The translations under genes and the position numbers were made by a program. A stretch of DNA of 64,000 nt from Saturnia japonica (taxonomy: Eukaryota; Arthropoda; Insecta; Lepidoptera; Saturniidae): the NCBI GenBank assembly GCA_033032175.1, contig CM065323.1, positions 8,432,001-8,496,000 of the forward strand, given 5' to 3'. A model generated the notes under the pieces. The model was not told the DNA's origin, ran no database searches, and was given only the letters and a program-made list of their open reading frames with translations. Numbering within the stretch: position 1 is the first letter of the stretch; every line of letters starts with the position of its first letter. Of the stretch, positions 31,715 to 44,188 are shown one piece after another.

Positions 31715-32215
31715 TCTTGCCGTGTTTGGTACTGTTCGCAACTTTGGGATGGATCCGCAAAATACTTCCTCGATGCTCTGGATAGGTTGCAGAGACGGGC
31801 TGTTCGCAATTCGCATTGTTAATGATGCAGACGTTACTTGTACATCAAACCACTTCATCGCCTCGCTGAACTTGTTGTACTGTCTGTATCATGGTGAGTG
31901 ATTGGTCTAATTCCTTCCTCTCCTTTCCACAACAGAGCCACACGCGCTGGGCTTCGGTACAGTTTTACCCATTTCGGTACAAACAAAAAAGTTCGCTATG
32001 ACTTACCTTCGCCGTACCGTGGAACTGTGGAACCATCTCCCGGACAATGTGTTTACAACATCGGGTCCTTCAAGCGTAACGTCAAGAGATATTTACGCAG
32101 GCGGGCATGACAGCGGTGACCGCCGATGGATTTAGATTTCTCGGTGGTCACCATTGTGTTTGGATTCTACTGTGCTTACTTACCATCAGGGGCATTGTGC
32201 CCAGCTACTATAATT
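31715..32215 (+). pseudogene. 3' end of a CR1/Jockey-like LINE reverse transcriptase
   Basis: Broken pieces of the C-terminal RT region of a non-LTR retrotransposon. One frame near 31738-31815 reads 'LWDGSAKYFLDALDRL' then 'QRRAVR'. A second (from about 31905) reads 'SPFHNRATRAGLRYSFTHF'. A third holds 'RTVELWNHLPDNVF'. The second frame resumes with 'IGSFKRNVKRYL' and stops at 32108-32110. The order fits one protein with at least two frameshifts and a stop. A 3' tail with 'ctcggtggtcaccattg' and 'ctgtgcttacttaccatc' follows, as at 17336-17460. Confidence 0.75.
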
Positions 32216-32754
32216 TTTTTTAATTGTATTTTTAATTTTGAAAACCTTGTAGGACGCGTCGAATAATCAACTCAACCGTTGTCAGATACAAGAACTCAAA
32301 CCAAAATCACTGGTGGTTATTAAAGTAGATAATCTACCGCTATGAATAAGCTTGAGACGTATTTTGTTTATATTATTCCGGAATTAGTTGGTTAATCCCG
32401 GTTAGCTGATAGAGGTATACAAATAGTGTCAGGTGTCATTCGACGAGTATACTAAAACATTCTCATAATCCAAAATTAAAGCGAAAATACTCCATGGAGA
32501 AGCTAAATAGGAGTTGTTCTTAAAATCTGTTTAAATAATTATTCTAAACACAAAAATGGTACGTATGTGATGTTCATTTAATATTCGTGCTTAGTGTGAA
32601 AACCATTTATATTGAAAAAACCTACCGATGGTATGACTATATCATAACTTGATATATTGAGATATTAACGTATTCTATAAAATAAATCTTGTATTTTAAA
32701 AAAATGACGTAGCTTTTTTATATTCTGACTAACTAACCGCGCATCTTCGTCTGC

Positions 32755-32996
32755 ATCACATAATGGAAGCTCTCAAAAGTAACAAATTTTCCCAGTTTTT
32801 GCAACATTTTCCATTGATGATCCGCTCTTATTGGTGGTAGCGTGATGTTATACAGCCTATAATAGACTTTCTCGATAAATGGACTATCCAACACTATAAT
32901 AATATTTCCATTAAAACCAGTAGGTAGTTCCTGAGATTAGCGCGATCAAACAAACAAACTCTTCAGCTTTACAATATTAGTATAGATATATCAATG
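32755..32996 (-). mobile_element. Helitron-like non-autonomous element, 5' part
   Basis: On the minus strand it begins with TC followed by 'tatactaatattgtaaagct' and A precedes it, as expected at a Helitron 5' end (32995-32996). Internal blocks match 8320-8552. The opposite (CTAG) end is not preserved. Confidence 0.55.
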
Positions 32997-32999
32997 TAT

Positions 33000-33640
33000 A
33001 CTTTGAATCAATAATAAAAATTAACCTTTCTACTTATCCTAATTATGTGTATTATTAGTGATAGTTTCCCCAGAATTGTGGATGTACGGCGTGGCCTATG
33101 GTTGGTTTCGTGTTGTAAATTATAAGCGAACGAATATTACAATGATGTCGTCACAAAGTCTGGATCGCGTCGGAAAGCGCATTGCGGGTATCGTAGCTAT
33201 GTGTTTATAAAATTTAGGTTTTATAAATATCTAACTGGTGTTCGCGACTTTAGTTTGGGGAATATACTTTTGATGTTCCGCGAAAACTACATATCTTATC
33301 TGGATTAAACGTGCCTTTGCTTTTGTTATTAAATTGTTACTTTGATATAAATTTGTTTACCAACTATTTTTATAAATTACGTACAATTATTAATTTTACG
33401 TACATAAATAACTTGTTATGCAATATTAGTGGCATTTTGTTTGACATAATTCAGTTATTTTGCACAAGTGAAGTTAATTATAAATAATAACTAGACGCTT
33501 GAATTTCAAATTGCCACAAAAACTCCCTTCAAAAGGAAGGCACCATCTTGTAAAGGCTGGCGTCCACTAGGCAGATCGGGGCGGGCCTCATCGTCGCCTA
33601 TCTTTAGAACGTTGTTTGAATGACGATTAGAAAAATATAC
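33000..33640. other. Unassigned AT-rich sequence
   Basis: No gene seen. A short GC-richer stretch at 33556-33600 ('ggctggcgtccactaggcag') resembles repeat sequence but has no partner in the window. Confidence 0.35.
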
Positions 33641-33644
33641 AATC

Positions 33645-34084
33645 CACGTGACATGGCATAATTGTTGCACATGTTAGAAGAAGAATAATTGTCGTTGAAC
33701 ACAATAAATTATTAAATAACAAGAAGAAACTCTACGTGACATGGCATAATTGTTGTACATGTTAGAAGAAGAAGAATTGTCGTTGAACACAATAAATTAT
33801 TAAATAACAAGAAGAAACGACACGTGACATGGCATAATTGTTGCACATGTTTGAAGAAGAATAATTGTCGTTGAACACAATAAACTATTAAATAACAAAA
33901 AGAAACGACACGTGACATGGCATAATTGTTGCACATATTTGAAGAAGAATAATTGTCGTTGAACACAATAAACTATTAAATAACAAAAAGAAACGACACG
34001 TGACATTGCATAATTGTTGCACATGTTTGAAGAAGAAGAATTGTCGTTGAACACAGTGAATTATTAAAAACAAGAAGAAACGAA
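33645..34084. repeat. Minisatellite, 88-bp unit, five copies
   Basis: Units start at 33645, 33733, 33821, 33909 and 33997, each exactly 88 bp and differing by a few bases. Each carries 'acgtgacat' at the start (CACGTG in four units, TACGTG in the second), then 'gcataattgttg', 'gaagaagaa' or a variant, 'attgtcgttgaacaca' and an 'aaacgaca' end. Overlapping minus-strand frames at 88-bp offsets are produced by the repeat and are not genes. Confidence 0.95.
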
Positions 34085-34990
34085 TTCATCAAAATTATTC
34101 TATACTAGTTTTTACTAGCGAAATTTAAAACATAATTATAAATAATCATGAACGTAGGAATAATTCTTTTGACGATCTCAACGATGAACGTCGACTGATA
34201 AAAACTGTCGCATTTTCAATAGTTTCAATAGGTATGTAACAAGTCGGCTTCCCTTTGATAGTCTTTAGACAACAAAATTACGTTCATTTATATGTATGGT
34301 ACAATAAAAGATAAGTCTATTAAACTGTACGTTCATGTAATGTCAATAAACTCGTCTACGCAAGTTTCCATTTATGTTGAATGCTTTATGCACCTGTTAT
34401 CTTATAGCACGGAGGTATTAAAGTAATTAATTGATTGTCATTAAATTAATCCTATTTGAATAATTACCAATTCCTATTTTGATATGTAATTAATTATTAA
34501 TATTTTTATTATGCTATAGAAGTGGCTGATTTATTGATAAACTTTTGGGTGGTCTTCATTAATTTCTGTTGATGGTTTTGTTTGTGGATCATACGTGCGA
34601 GTCATTTATCAAGAAAAAGTACTTACTTACTTTTATTTATCATTATTTCGATTTAAATATTAATCTCAGTCGATTTTGACTTCAAAGACAAGATTATTTG
34701 TTGAAATGATTGCGTTTTTTTTTGATCGTATAAGCATATCTTGATCATGGCCTCCATTAAATCCCCATCACTTTGACAAGCTAGACTTTGTAGTACTTAA
34801 TAGAAATAAATTAGTCGTATCGTGTTTTAGTCTTTGTAAGTTCTACTAAAATGAAAGTTATTTAAACTAAATAAATTTTTTGCGTGTTACAAATTATTTG
34901 TTGTAGCAATTATATTCACCTATATAAATAAAATTCAGCAAAGCCCTTGAATAAAATGTTTATTTTTATATTAAATATTGAATAAAAACT
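34085..34990. other. Unassigned AT-rich sequence
   Basis: No gene, RNA or repeat recognised on either strand. Confidence 0.4.
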
Positions 34991-34994
34991 TCAT

Positions 34995-35190
34995 TTTAAT
35001 AAATGTTCAGCCATAAATAACTTCTTTGTTTACGAACCGATTTGAATGATTCTTTTTTTATATAAAGAGGATACCTCAAGGGTGGTTCCATTTAAGTTTC
35101 ATTGGCATTGGACCTTCGATTTCGAAGATATACCAGAAAAAACCTCAAAATTATTGAAGTTGATTTTCTTTATTGTTAAAAAAGATTTGG
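34995..35190. repeat. Dispersed repeat, copy 2 (pair with 2790-2970)
   Basis: 'gaaccgatttgaatgattc', 'ggatacctcaagggtgg', 'tttcattgg' and 'gttgattttcttt' align in order with 2830-2960. Confidence 0.5.
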
Positions 35191-35199
35191 TAATTAAAA

Positions 35200-37990
35200 T
35201 TTTACCCGCCAATTAATATATTAGAACTTTAAAAAAAGGCAAACTACCTATTTCTGTTTTTCTTTGTTAAAGGTAAATGCCTGGTGTTAAGAGACGATGT
35301 GGCTCAAGATACTAAACATGCTAAACCTAGTAGGAGGATTGGCTCTCAGCTGTCGGAATACACCTATATATGTTTGGCGACGTATTTTTAACTTGAGAGT
35401 GACAATTAGCCAAACGGGCATTAGAAAAAGACCTACCACCATACTATGGTTTCATCACGATATTATCGATAAGATAAGATGTCTGTATTAAAAAAATAAT
35501 AGAAAAATTCCATTTATATAGTCAATTTTTGAAAACGTTAAATGAATAAAAAAAAACTTTAGTATATGGCGGCGAATAAAGAATGTATACTATGGCTACA
35601 ATCGTCTCTTTTATTGTTACTATAATAATTTAAATCTTATAAACACATAACTCTCATACAGTTACGAATATATTAATGTATTCATAAAAATATCCTTTCC
35701 ATATCGCATACGGCCCCTAAAACAATTTAATGTATAAACAAATATAAATATTGTTATACTTGTTCCCACCGAATTAACTAAATTAAACTGGCTCAATATT
35801 CGTTCTCGTCGGAATGCTCACACACTACATGTTCTCTATAGCATCTTATTTAATCCTAGATCTCCACAATATCCCCAGGAACGATTTATGTTTTTGTGAT
35901 TTATGATTTATGTTATTTATGTGTTCGCTCTGATTACAGAATGACCCTTGGGATCCATGAGCACAAATCGGCACTCTATTCAAAATCCTTTACGATAACT
36001 GCCATATAATTGTGGAATTCGTTACTGCGTTATCTTCAAAATGGTAAAACAATCACCAACTGCACCCTTATTTGTTTAATAAACAAGAGACAGTGTGATT
36101 AAAATTATTACTATTTACATTTATAACTTTTGTATATACTTTTATTTGTACATATATAACTATGTATTTATATTTATTTTGTTTATTTATTATACTATAA
36201 AAATTTTAACAAACATATTGTACAAACTAAAAGTGTAATAAAGTACTCATTCAAGAAATTTACACTATAATGCAATTCGGGACATATAGACAACTTTTGG
36301 AATATTGTTTTAAACACTTTAAACGTTGAAAATAACACCCATGAACAGAAATAAACTATTATTACAACCCAAAAAGGGATTGAAATATATTTTTTTATTT
36401 ATATAAACAATACGTCACAAAACGCAGCATTATGGTTCCGTGACGTCATCATTCATTTTATATATCAAAGCTGTAACAATAAGTAACAAGAAAGGTAATA
36501 AGTGAACTAACAAATTTGTTATCTCACCGAATTCACGCAAGAGTCTAACTGTTCATATTTCCTGCATGGTGACTTCACGTTTTCTAATTGGCGTTTCAAT
36601 CACGTGACTTAAAGACAAAAATATTAATTTTCCAATGGAAAATTAAATAAATGAACAATTCCTTTTTTCAAATTTGTGTTGTTTTGGGCTTTTTATCTAT
36701 AGACCAATAATAATCAATAAGTTACTTTAATTTTGCAGTCAACTCGCAAATTAAATATTACACTATGTCCATTTTTCGTAAAAAAAAGTCGTGGCAATTT
36801 TGTTTGAATCCTGTATATGCTTCACGACTATGTCTAATTTATTAACCAATAAAAAACTATAATTGATTATAAAAGTATAGTAGTTTTATGGCCAAATTAA
36901 AATTAATTGCAAGTTTCATAGTAAATATTTTATTAGTTTTATTACATCTGATCAGTAATTTTGTGTAACATGATACATCGTCAATAAAATTATCACGGTC
37001 GTTTACTTATGAATCTGTGCTGATCAAAATTTGTATTATATAAAATTACATTTGCTTAATTTTAATATGTATAGAACAGAAAGTAAATTTAAAGATTTGA
37101 GAGTAATTATTTATGAAAATTGTTGGAAAATCCTGCAATATATTTCTATACTTAAAGAAAACCTTCGAAAGTTACGGAAAATATTAGAAAAATTTGGAAA
37201 GATTTTATATATAACCAGTATCGTAAATTTTATTGATTTGAACATCTTCAAAGATTTCTTACATTACAAAATACATATATATTCTCGACAAGCTGGAACT
37301 TTATGCCTCGTTATCTTTTGACAAAACTAGAAAAGTGAAAAACTCACGCAAGGTTTATAGGAAAACATTTTAGACGGCCAAATTATGGTCAAATCCACGG
37401 CTTCAACACAATCAATGTTAACTAGGTCATAGAAAACTCGTGCTTGACTGATCGCGACTACCTGTATGGTATAACAATTCTAACATTGTAATTATAAAGA
37501 ATTAGCGTTACTTTAAGCGGTTATATTTGATAGACTGATGTGACCGCAATGGTAAATATAAGATATATAGTGTTAATTATACTTTACATAACCAGGTACT
37601 ACATACAAGGTTAATATGTAATAATAGGTTTACAAATAGGTTAGGTCATAGAAAATAAGAATTATCTAACAGAAGCCGAGATAAATAAAGAAACAGAGCG
37701 GCCACAGCCTAGTAACTTTCATAACCGGTGTATTAAGTGAATACAGACCGATTCATATGAATTAATGTAACACGTCCAAATTAATTGACACTTTAAACTA
37801 GATTACGCATGTTTTAGCGATGAAATTCAAATTAAGTTACAATATGCACGCATTAGCATATTATCTGATTATATATCCATGAATATAGTAGTGGTCGGTA
37901 ATAAAAGGTTGTTGACAGCGTTTACCATTTCTTAAATCTTTTCCTATTCTACGATTAAGTATATTACTGGTGTATCACGTTATCATAATA
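35200..37990. other. Long unassigned AT-rich stretch
   Basis: No gene found. The longest frames (96 codons at 37031-37321; 64 codons at 35297) have no recognisable domain and AT-driven composition. Words such as 'ccgtgacgtcatcattcatt' near 36438 suggest an old repeat but give no boundaries. Confidence 0.35.
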
Positions 37991-37998
37991 TTAATACA

Positions 37999-38345
37999 TG
38001 AGAAGAAAACTTCGGACACCTTTTTAAGTGTATTGCGTGCACGGGTCTGTCAGATTTGGCATGGTTAAAGTTTATATGGAGATGGAGAGCAGAAAGCTAG
38101 AATTTATGAATAATATGAAATATCTGTTACTAATATATTAAATTTAATTAATTAATACTGCGAAGCCTAACACGACCAGTGCCATTGAACTTAAACCCCC
38201 CAAAATATTGACATTGTCACTCAATGAAAACTGACAGCAAGTGATATAATATTCATTGTTTAGGTTCATACTGCAAATGTCAAACAGAAAATAGTCTATG
38301 ATTAAAAAGTCGCTGGTCAAATTTCGATCATTAGGTGAGCTCTAG
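37999..38345. repeat. Copy 2 of the three-copy dispersed repeat
   Basis: Aligns by ordered blocks with 47850-48205 over about 350 bp ('gtcagatttggcatggtt', 'gttactaatatattaaat', 'gccattgaactt', 'ccccccaaaatattgacatt', 'aaaaagtcgctggtc') and with 5022-5460. It supplies the uninterrupted 'aatatatta' site for the MITE at 5153-5262. Confidence 0.7.
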
Positions 38346-38514
38346 TTTAAACAAATTGGCAGTGATACGAATTATCCAGATGTAACACCCACCTTCAAAG
38401 GGGTGGTAGAGATCTGTACCTGACTTGGTCGCGATCACCATACACATAGTGACAAAGTCTTCAAAGTAACCCTCTTTTCGTTTATTGTATTTTGTGTATA
38501 ACTAGCTGCCGACA

Positions 38515-38625
38515 GACTTAAAAACCAGCACAACAGCGATGACTGACGATAAATTGCTAATTTTTCGGTGGTCACCGTTGTTTTTGAATTATACCGTTAC
38601 CGTTACTAGCAAAATATTAAAAAAA
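38515..38625 (+). repeat. LINE 3' tail fragment
   Basis: 'ttttcggtggtcaccgttg' with flanking words matches the tails at 17336-17460 and 32112-32215. Coding sequence is absent. Confidence 0.4.
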
Positions 38626-38884
38626 ATCTTCTCACAGTGAAATTCACTGGGTACTTGAATCGTTGGCAATATCCATGTATGGTAAAAACTATAATATTAA
38701 TTTACTACAGCGAGTCCTGCGTCTGCCTCGGCACAGGCCACTAAATCAATGTAAGTTATTTTACTATCTTAGAATTTCCAGGCTGACATAACAACGAATG
38801 TCTACATCCATGACCATAGTATACGGTTATTAGCTTTTTTTTTCTAAGTTACTTTCCACGTATCCTATCAACTCGTATACATAC

Positions 38885-39158
38885 TAAATACTACATACAT
38901 TCATACCATCACGCCTGTATCTATGAAGGGTTAGGCAGAAGTGTACTAATGTACACCCAGAGTTCGCTGTGTATGTTTTTTAGGTCCCATGTAATAGGGG
39001 GCGAGCCTATTGCCATTAATCTGGCTCAAAGCCAAACTCCGAGCTGCTACTAAGAATTTCATAGAAAAACCCAATAATACTTTGATCCACCTGTGAATCG
39101 AACCCAGGACCTCGATCATAGCAGTCGCGCTTATGACCACTAGGTACATGAGGCAGTT
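38885..39158 (-). mobile_element. tRNA-derived SINE
   Basis: On the minus strand a tRNA-like head comes first: an A-box-like 'tagtggtcataagcg' (complement of about 39128-39142) and a clear B box 'gggttcgattcacagg' (complement of about 39089-39104), spaced as in tRNA genes. A unique body follows, ending near 'cgcccccta', 'cttcatagatacaggcgtg'. It would be transcribed by RNA polymerase III if active. The body recurs at 6133-6240. The 67-codon frame across it is not a gene. Confidence 0.75.
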
Positions 39159-39162
39159 AATA

Positions 39163-39435
39163 GGCGATTGTTTGTTTGTTTGAACGCGCTACTCTCTGGA
39201 ACTGAACTACCTGTCAGTAAAAAAAAAAACATATTTTTCATTTTATTGCCTATTTATTAAGGAAGGAACGAACTTCACGCTACATCTCTAAGGAAGTGGA
39301 GCAGTAACCATGAAAATCAAGCAAGCCGTAAGGGGAAGTGAGAATAACAATAGGCTACACAGACGCATTGGTGGCGGCGCGGTGGAGAATTGATCAAATA
39401 AATTGAACACGAGTGCAACTGTGCGGCACAACTAG
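39163..39435 (+). mobile_element. Helitron-like element, 5' end lost
   Basis: Runs from 'gtttgtttgaacgcgctact' through 'gcctatttattaaggaagg', 'tggagcagtaaccatga' and 'ggtggcggcgcggtgga' to 'gcggcacaactag' before T (CTAG at 39432-39435). This is the same family, in opposite orientation, as 44189-44856. The TC start is missing where it meets the SINE at 38885-39158. Confidence 0.6.
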
Positions 39436-39439
39436 TTTT

Positions 39440-40500
39440 TACAAAAACGAGATAGGTTTACCATCACACAATGGACGTGTTGTTGTAAGCCGTTGTCGCA
39501 ACAGTTGTAAAAACCATACAGCATAATGGAAACAATGGGTTGTGTTCCGTTTGGTCCAATGCAGAGAAATGGCAGGAAAAACGACGTTATAGTATTGCAA
39601 GTAACGTTCTGGATAGAACTAGTGATGTTCTACAGTCGAATGTACGTAAATTCGTATTACGGAGTTCCGGATGATTTTATCGTGACGTCATATATCGTTT
39701 TTGTGGAACAATAATATTATTTAGATAAGTTATTTAATCCTATTTAGAAATTATATTTTGTTAGTATATGTTTAGGATTCTTGGTTCAATATGAAATATC
39801 AATGTATTTATTTATAGTAACTTAATGATACATGCTTTATTTTGTTAAATAACAAGATTTTTACGGTATTTTATGTTGATATTAAGATATGCATTCCATT
39901 TACAACGATTGACCACTGACCTGTTTGGAGCTAAATCACATATATTAGATAAATTAATTATAATTTTTACTATATTAAAAGAACACTTTGAAATTATTTT
40001 GATTTAGTGGTATTACGGCTTTAATTTCCAGAATAATATGTAATTTTATAGTGTTTGTATACACTATTGTTTTTAAAAGTAACTTCTCTTCGTTTCTACT
40101 ATGTAACTATCGGCAAAACTCATTTCTACGGTAAGCTGGTATTTTCTTCAATTGTAAGTAAGAATAGAAATATTGATATTTTTAACATATTCTTTGGTCT
40201 GTGTTTTAACAATACTTGTACTTTCGAAGTCCTTGATACTTGTGGTGCATTTTCTGAACCTATTAATGAATACTTCTAAATGGCTTAATTTGTTAATTAA
40301 AAAGCAGTTAGTCTTCCTAAAAATAAATCTAATCTGTAATGTTATACATGCGAAAGTAGTTGTGTCGATTTGTGTGTTAGCTTCTGAACCGATCGCAATT
40401 AAATTTGGCTTAGAGCCTGGGACTTGGAAAAGGACATCGTTTGAAAAACACGCAGATGAGGTAATTAAGAAAGCTAATCTTCTTTTTTCTTATATATAAA
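39440..40500. other. Mostly unassigned AT-rich sequence
   Basis: No gene recognised. Frames of 74 and 108 codons (40055-40279, 40173-40499) overlap each other; the second ends in repeat-like wording ('tctgaaccgatcgcaatta', 'atttggcttagagc'). Confidence 0.35.
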
Positions 40501-40790
40501 AATCAATGTTTGTATGTATGTTCTCTATGGACTCCAACAAGGTTGGAGCAATTTTGACGTTTTCAGACAATCTTTACATTAGCCCAGCGGATGATCCTGT
40601 AAAGTTTGGTAGCGATTGGGTCAATGTTCCCTATGGATTCCAAAACGGCACTATAACACGTGATCTGGTTTGCTAGTATATTATAAATGTGAAAGAACAT
40701 TTGTTTGAAATACTCGTCCGTCAATCACGTTTATACGTCTCAACGGATTCTAATGAAAATTGGCATTAAATCAACTATGTTGTAGAAAAC
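40500..40790 (+). repeat. Interspersed-repeat fragments and a short (CAA)n run
   Basis: 'gtttgtatgtatgttctct' and 'acgtctcaacggattctaatg' belong to the same wording as 5490-5690 and 44590-44765. A (CAA)n microsatellite of about six units lies at 40788-40804. Confidence 0.4.
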
Positions 40791-41719
40791 AACAACAACA
40801 ACAACTTTATGTAACTCAAAAATCACTAAATTGTACAACTACATAAATCGTATAACCGGACTAATTTCAAACTCAACTATCCGTCTTTTTAGTGTTAGGT
40901 CAATGTTACTCACTATGAAATAAGTAGACGTTTAATTTAAAATAAGGTTTAGGAGCAACGGAACATGTTTCACAGAAGTGTTTGTGAAGCACATACTAAT
41001 CCTTTGTGAAAGCATTTTAGTGTTTTGTTTTTGTTTGAACGGGTCATTTACTTTTTAAATTGTCACGACGTAACTTACACAGGCGCGAAATGTCAGTTTA
41101 TCTAATTATTAATGATTTCGTATGCAACGATATTATTGAACTCAAACGCCTTTGGTTTTTTAATCAGAGATTTTGATTTTTAATGTTTATAGTTTAACGA
41201 GTTCAGTTTTCGTTACTCGATTTTGCTGCCTATTTAATTTACTAATCGCGAGCTATATATGAAAACCAATGCTAAAGGAGAAAACACAAAAAAAGAAACT
41301 TACAAAACTCAATATTGCAAAACCAACACTGTATAAAGTTTTAATATACGAATGTCAAATTAGCAATTATGCACGGTTTGAACACAATGTAAAGAAAATA
41401 ATACATGTCTGCGTTTACGCGTTTCACTTTCTTCACGGGTTACAATCGCCGGAAATCACCGATGTCGCGTTTATTACCTACACATGTGCAATAGCAGTTT
41501 TTAGAAAACTTAATGTGTCACATAGACGTGTTATATACAGTGCTAAATTGTTGGACTGTATGGTTTTTTAATTAATACCTTTATATTAATGGTCTTGATT
41601 CATAACAAAGAGTAATTGTAGCAACATAAATCTATAATTTAGTCAGAGTATATTTATATTTTCCTAATATTGGTATTAAACTTGTAAGGAGATTCCTAAT
41701 CAATATAAAAATATTTTTG

Positions 41720-41988
41720 TCAAACATGCAAGGAAATATTGTCACTATTTTCGAAAAAAGAACACGCATAGTATTGAATTTACGGACATGCCAAGAATGA
41801 TAAAAGAGATCCAATGAAAGAGTATTTAATAACCCCAGCACGCCGTTTCATACAACATTGCTGGAGCGTAATAATGTTCCAAATTTAAAAAACGCTCCTG
41901 CAATGGATTTGATTTTCTTTGTCCGTAAATTCGATACTTTGCGTGTTCTTTTTTCGAAAATAGTGACAATATTTCATGCATGTTTGAG
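41720..41988. repeat. Fold-back element with about 70-bp arms
   Basis: Left arm about 41720-41791 ('tcaaacatgcaaggaaata', 'gtcactattttcgaaaaaag', 'aacacgca', 'aatttacggaca') is complementary to the right arm about 41918-41987 ('tgtccgtaaatt', 'tgcgtgttctttttt', 'gaaaatagtgacaatattt', 'catgcatgttt') with few mismatches. The loop is about 125 bp and holds a short inner inverted pair ('cccagcacgcc'...'caacattgctgg' region). A transcript would form a long hairpin. No target duplication was identified; it may be a MITE or a decayed transposon. Overlapping frames of 60-87 codons are by-products. Confidence 0.75.
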
Positions 41989-42089
41989 AAAAGCACTATA
42001 TATGCCTCGGCGGAAATGGCAATTGCCTTTTTCGTATTAGTGAAGTCCTCGCCTACGGCTCGGCCTACAAACACATACTCCACCTGCAA

Positions 42090-43150
42090 TTGCCTATTTC
42101 ACGGCCTTTGTAATAATGTACTATCATTAGTACTGGTCATATTTATATTACTTACTTGTTATTTGAATAATAATAAAAAAAAGTGATAAAAAAAAATTAA
42201 ACAGGTAATTTTTCAATAAATGTTAGCAATTAAAATATTTGTTATCAATCATACATTCTGCATTTAGTTTCAAATATAACGACTGAATAATAAATGGACT
42301 AATTATATTCCGCTAATTATGATTTGTTATTTATATTTTAATTAATTATAGTAATGATATGTGTTTATCATATCTCAATTTTGCAGCTGGCGATCGACAA
42401 CGTCCGTGTGTTCGCGACGATGTGAAAAAAGAAAAGCGAAAGTATCATGCACATTGCACATTTAAAGTCATGTTTAAATATGTTTTATGTAGAAACTTAT
42501 TGATATTTCGAAAGACTTTTTCATTTAAATTAATCTACACCTTACCGTTTTACAGTTCGGTAAAGTTCTTAAAAAACATATGCGAATTTATAAGGCTGTT
42601 TATTGAAATTATGCACTATATTAAAAGGATTGCGATTTTATTATCTCTTTTCTATTATTATTTTACAATTTAACTTCTACTCAAATGAAAATGGACCGTA
42701 AAATCGCTGGCTCGTTTCTCATTGGTGAACGATATACACAAAAAAGTAACGGAATACGTACCTAACTTAAGAACTAAGTCCCTCTAGGCTTGGCGTCACT
42801 TAACATGAGGTGAAATTGTGATTAATTCAATAGCTTCCAATTCAAACCGATACAATCATCCCAATGCATAAAGAAGACTGTTCGTCGTATTGACATCGTA
42901 TTTTATATGAAATGAATTAGGATTCTTATACCGATCACGCCGAAATCTCAAAAAGCAACGCTTCCGAGAACATCGATCCGCGACGACCCCGTAAAACCGA
43001 CCATGGGAACATGAAGATAATTTAAATATCAACGTATCACTTTGAATAATATGTAAGGTGATGAGATCACTTTATTTGCGCGTTTAGATAATAAATATGC
43101 TACCGTTTCTGTATTCAACGGGTTACTTGAAATTGATGTTAACTGACACA
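42090..43150. other. Unassigned AT-rich sequence
   Basis: No recognised gene. A 104-codon frame at 42359-42673 has basic and hydrophobic stretches without any known motif and is probably chance. Confidence 0.35.
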
Positions 43151-43249
43151 GGCGATTAGCATTGCCCATTTCTCACTTCGCGTCGTGTCGTGTAGTGTTT
43201 TCACTTATACCTGCTTTATTTAAACGTATAAGGAGAAGTAGTCAAATTT

Positions 43250-43500
43250 CTTTGGAGATTCTACTTTGGGTAGTACGATTGGTGGAATACCTGCACCCTA
43301 CAGAAGCTCGCAGCCACATAACCTTGTGTTGTGTTCCTGCAGTAAATAGGGCTTCCAGAGCTACCTGGAGACGAGGTTCATCATTGGCAACGCTGTAGTG
43401 ATACCTTTGGTATTACAAGCAACCATAGGCTGCAGTAGTCGCTTATCATCAGGCGAGCTGCAGTGTTATTTACCATCTTAGTTGAATGTTAATAAAAGTG
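43250..43500 (+). repeat. LINE/SINE-type repeat relic
   Basis: 'agctacctggagacgaggtt', 'tggtattacaagcaaccat' and 'gtcgcttatcatcaggcgag' then 'ctgcagtg' are typical of the 3' region of a common lepidopteran interspersed element. No frame is preserved. Confidence 0.45.
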
Positions 43501-43854
43501 ATCACTGCCGCCTAAGCAATTGCTGCTGTATATAACCAACTTTGAAAAGGTAGCCGTGCCAGTTGAATCTAAAGGACTAAGTACATCTGGTGTACTGTAA
43601 GAGATTTAGTATAGTAATAGATCGACTAGGTTGAAAAATACGAGACCAAAAACGTAATACCCTAAAACACTATATGCGTATTATTTTGTTGATTTCTTTG
43701 TTATACGAGTTACATACCGGTACATGAAAATTTTACAACCTTAGATAGTGCATACGAAAATGGTCCCTGTCTTGTTCTAGCACAAGCGTACACTATGCTC
43801 TTTCTCGAGTTGCCGATCTATACATATTAAATCAATGTGTACTGCAATACATTA

Positions 43855-44010
43855 AATATACAATATATAGCTGTCCTTCTCGTCCTTACTGCGCTATATC
43901 TCACTTCTCTCTCATGTAACGAAATGTGCCTAAACGTAACGTGTCCTTGAAACTTCACTCCCAACTCTTGAGCAATTATTAAATCGCCACCTTACTTTTT
44001 TAGTTCCATT
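43855..44010. repeat. Dispersed repeat, paired with 17480-17690
   Basis: 'atatagctgtccttctc', 'tctctcatgtaacgaaatg' and 'tgcctaaacgtaa' match the earlier copy in order. Confidence 0.5.
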
Positions 44011-44188
44011 AAAGTTGACTGATTTCTGAATAACAATAAAATGACACTTTCGAACATGCTAACTCTCGTTAGAAACACTCATTATGGCATATATTGTTAC
44101 GGTGATATAATCACAGCACTAACTTAACCTATTTGTACGCAAAAGTACACTAGCACTCAATAAAATGTCGAACTTTTTGTATTCTATA

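Noticed and set aside
33712..34073. Three similar minus-strand frames of 61-84 codons, looking like a small gene family
   Set aside because: They are the same 88-bp repeat read at successive offsets; 88 is not a multiple of three and the frames come from the minisatellite.
39085..39150. A tRNA gene on the minus strand
   Set aside because: The same A/B box logic applies, but it is fused to a repeat body that recurs at 6133-6240, so it is a SINE.
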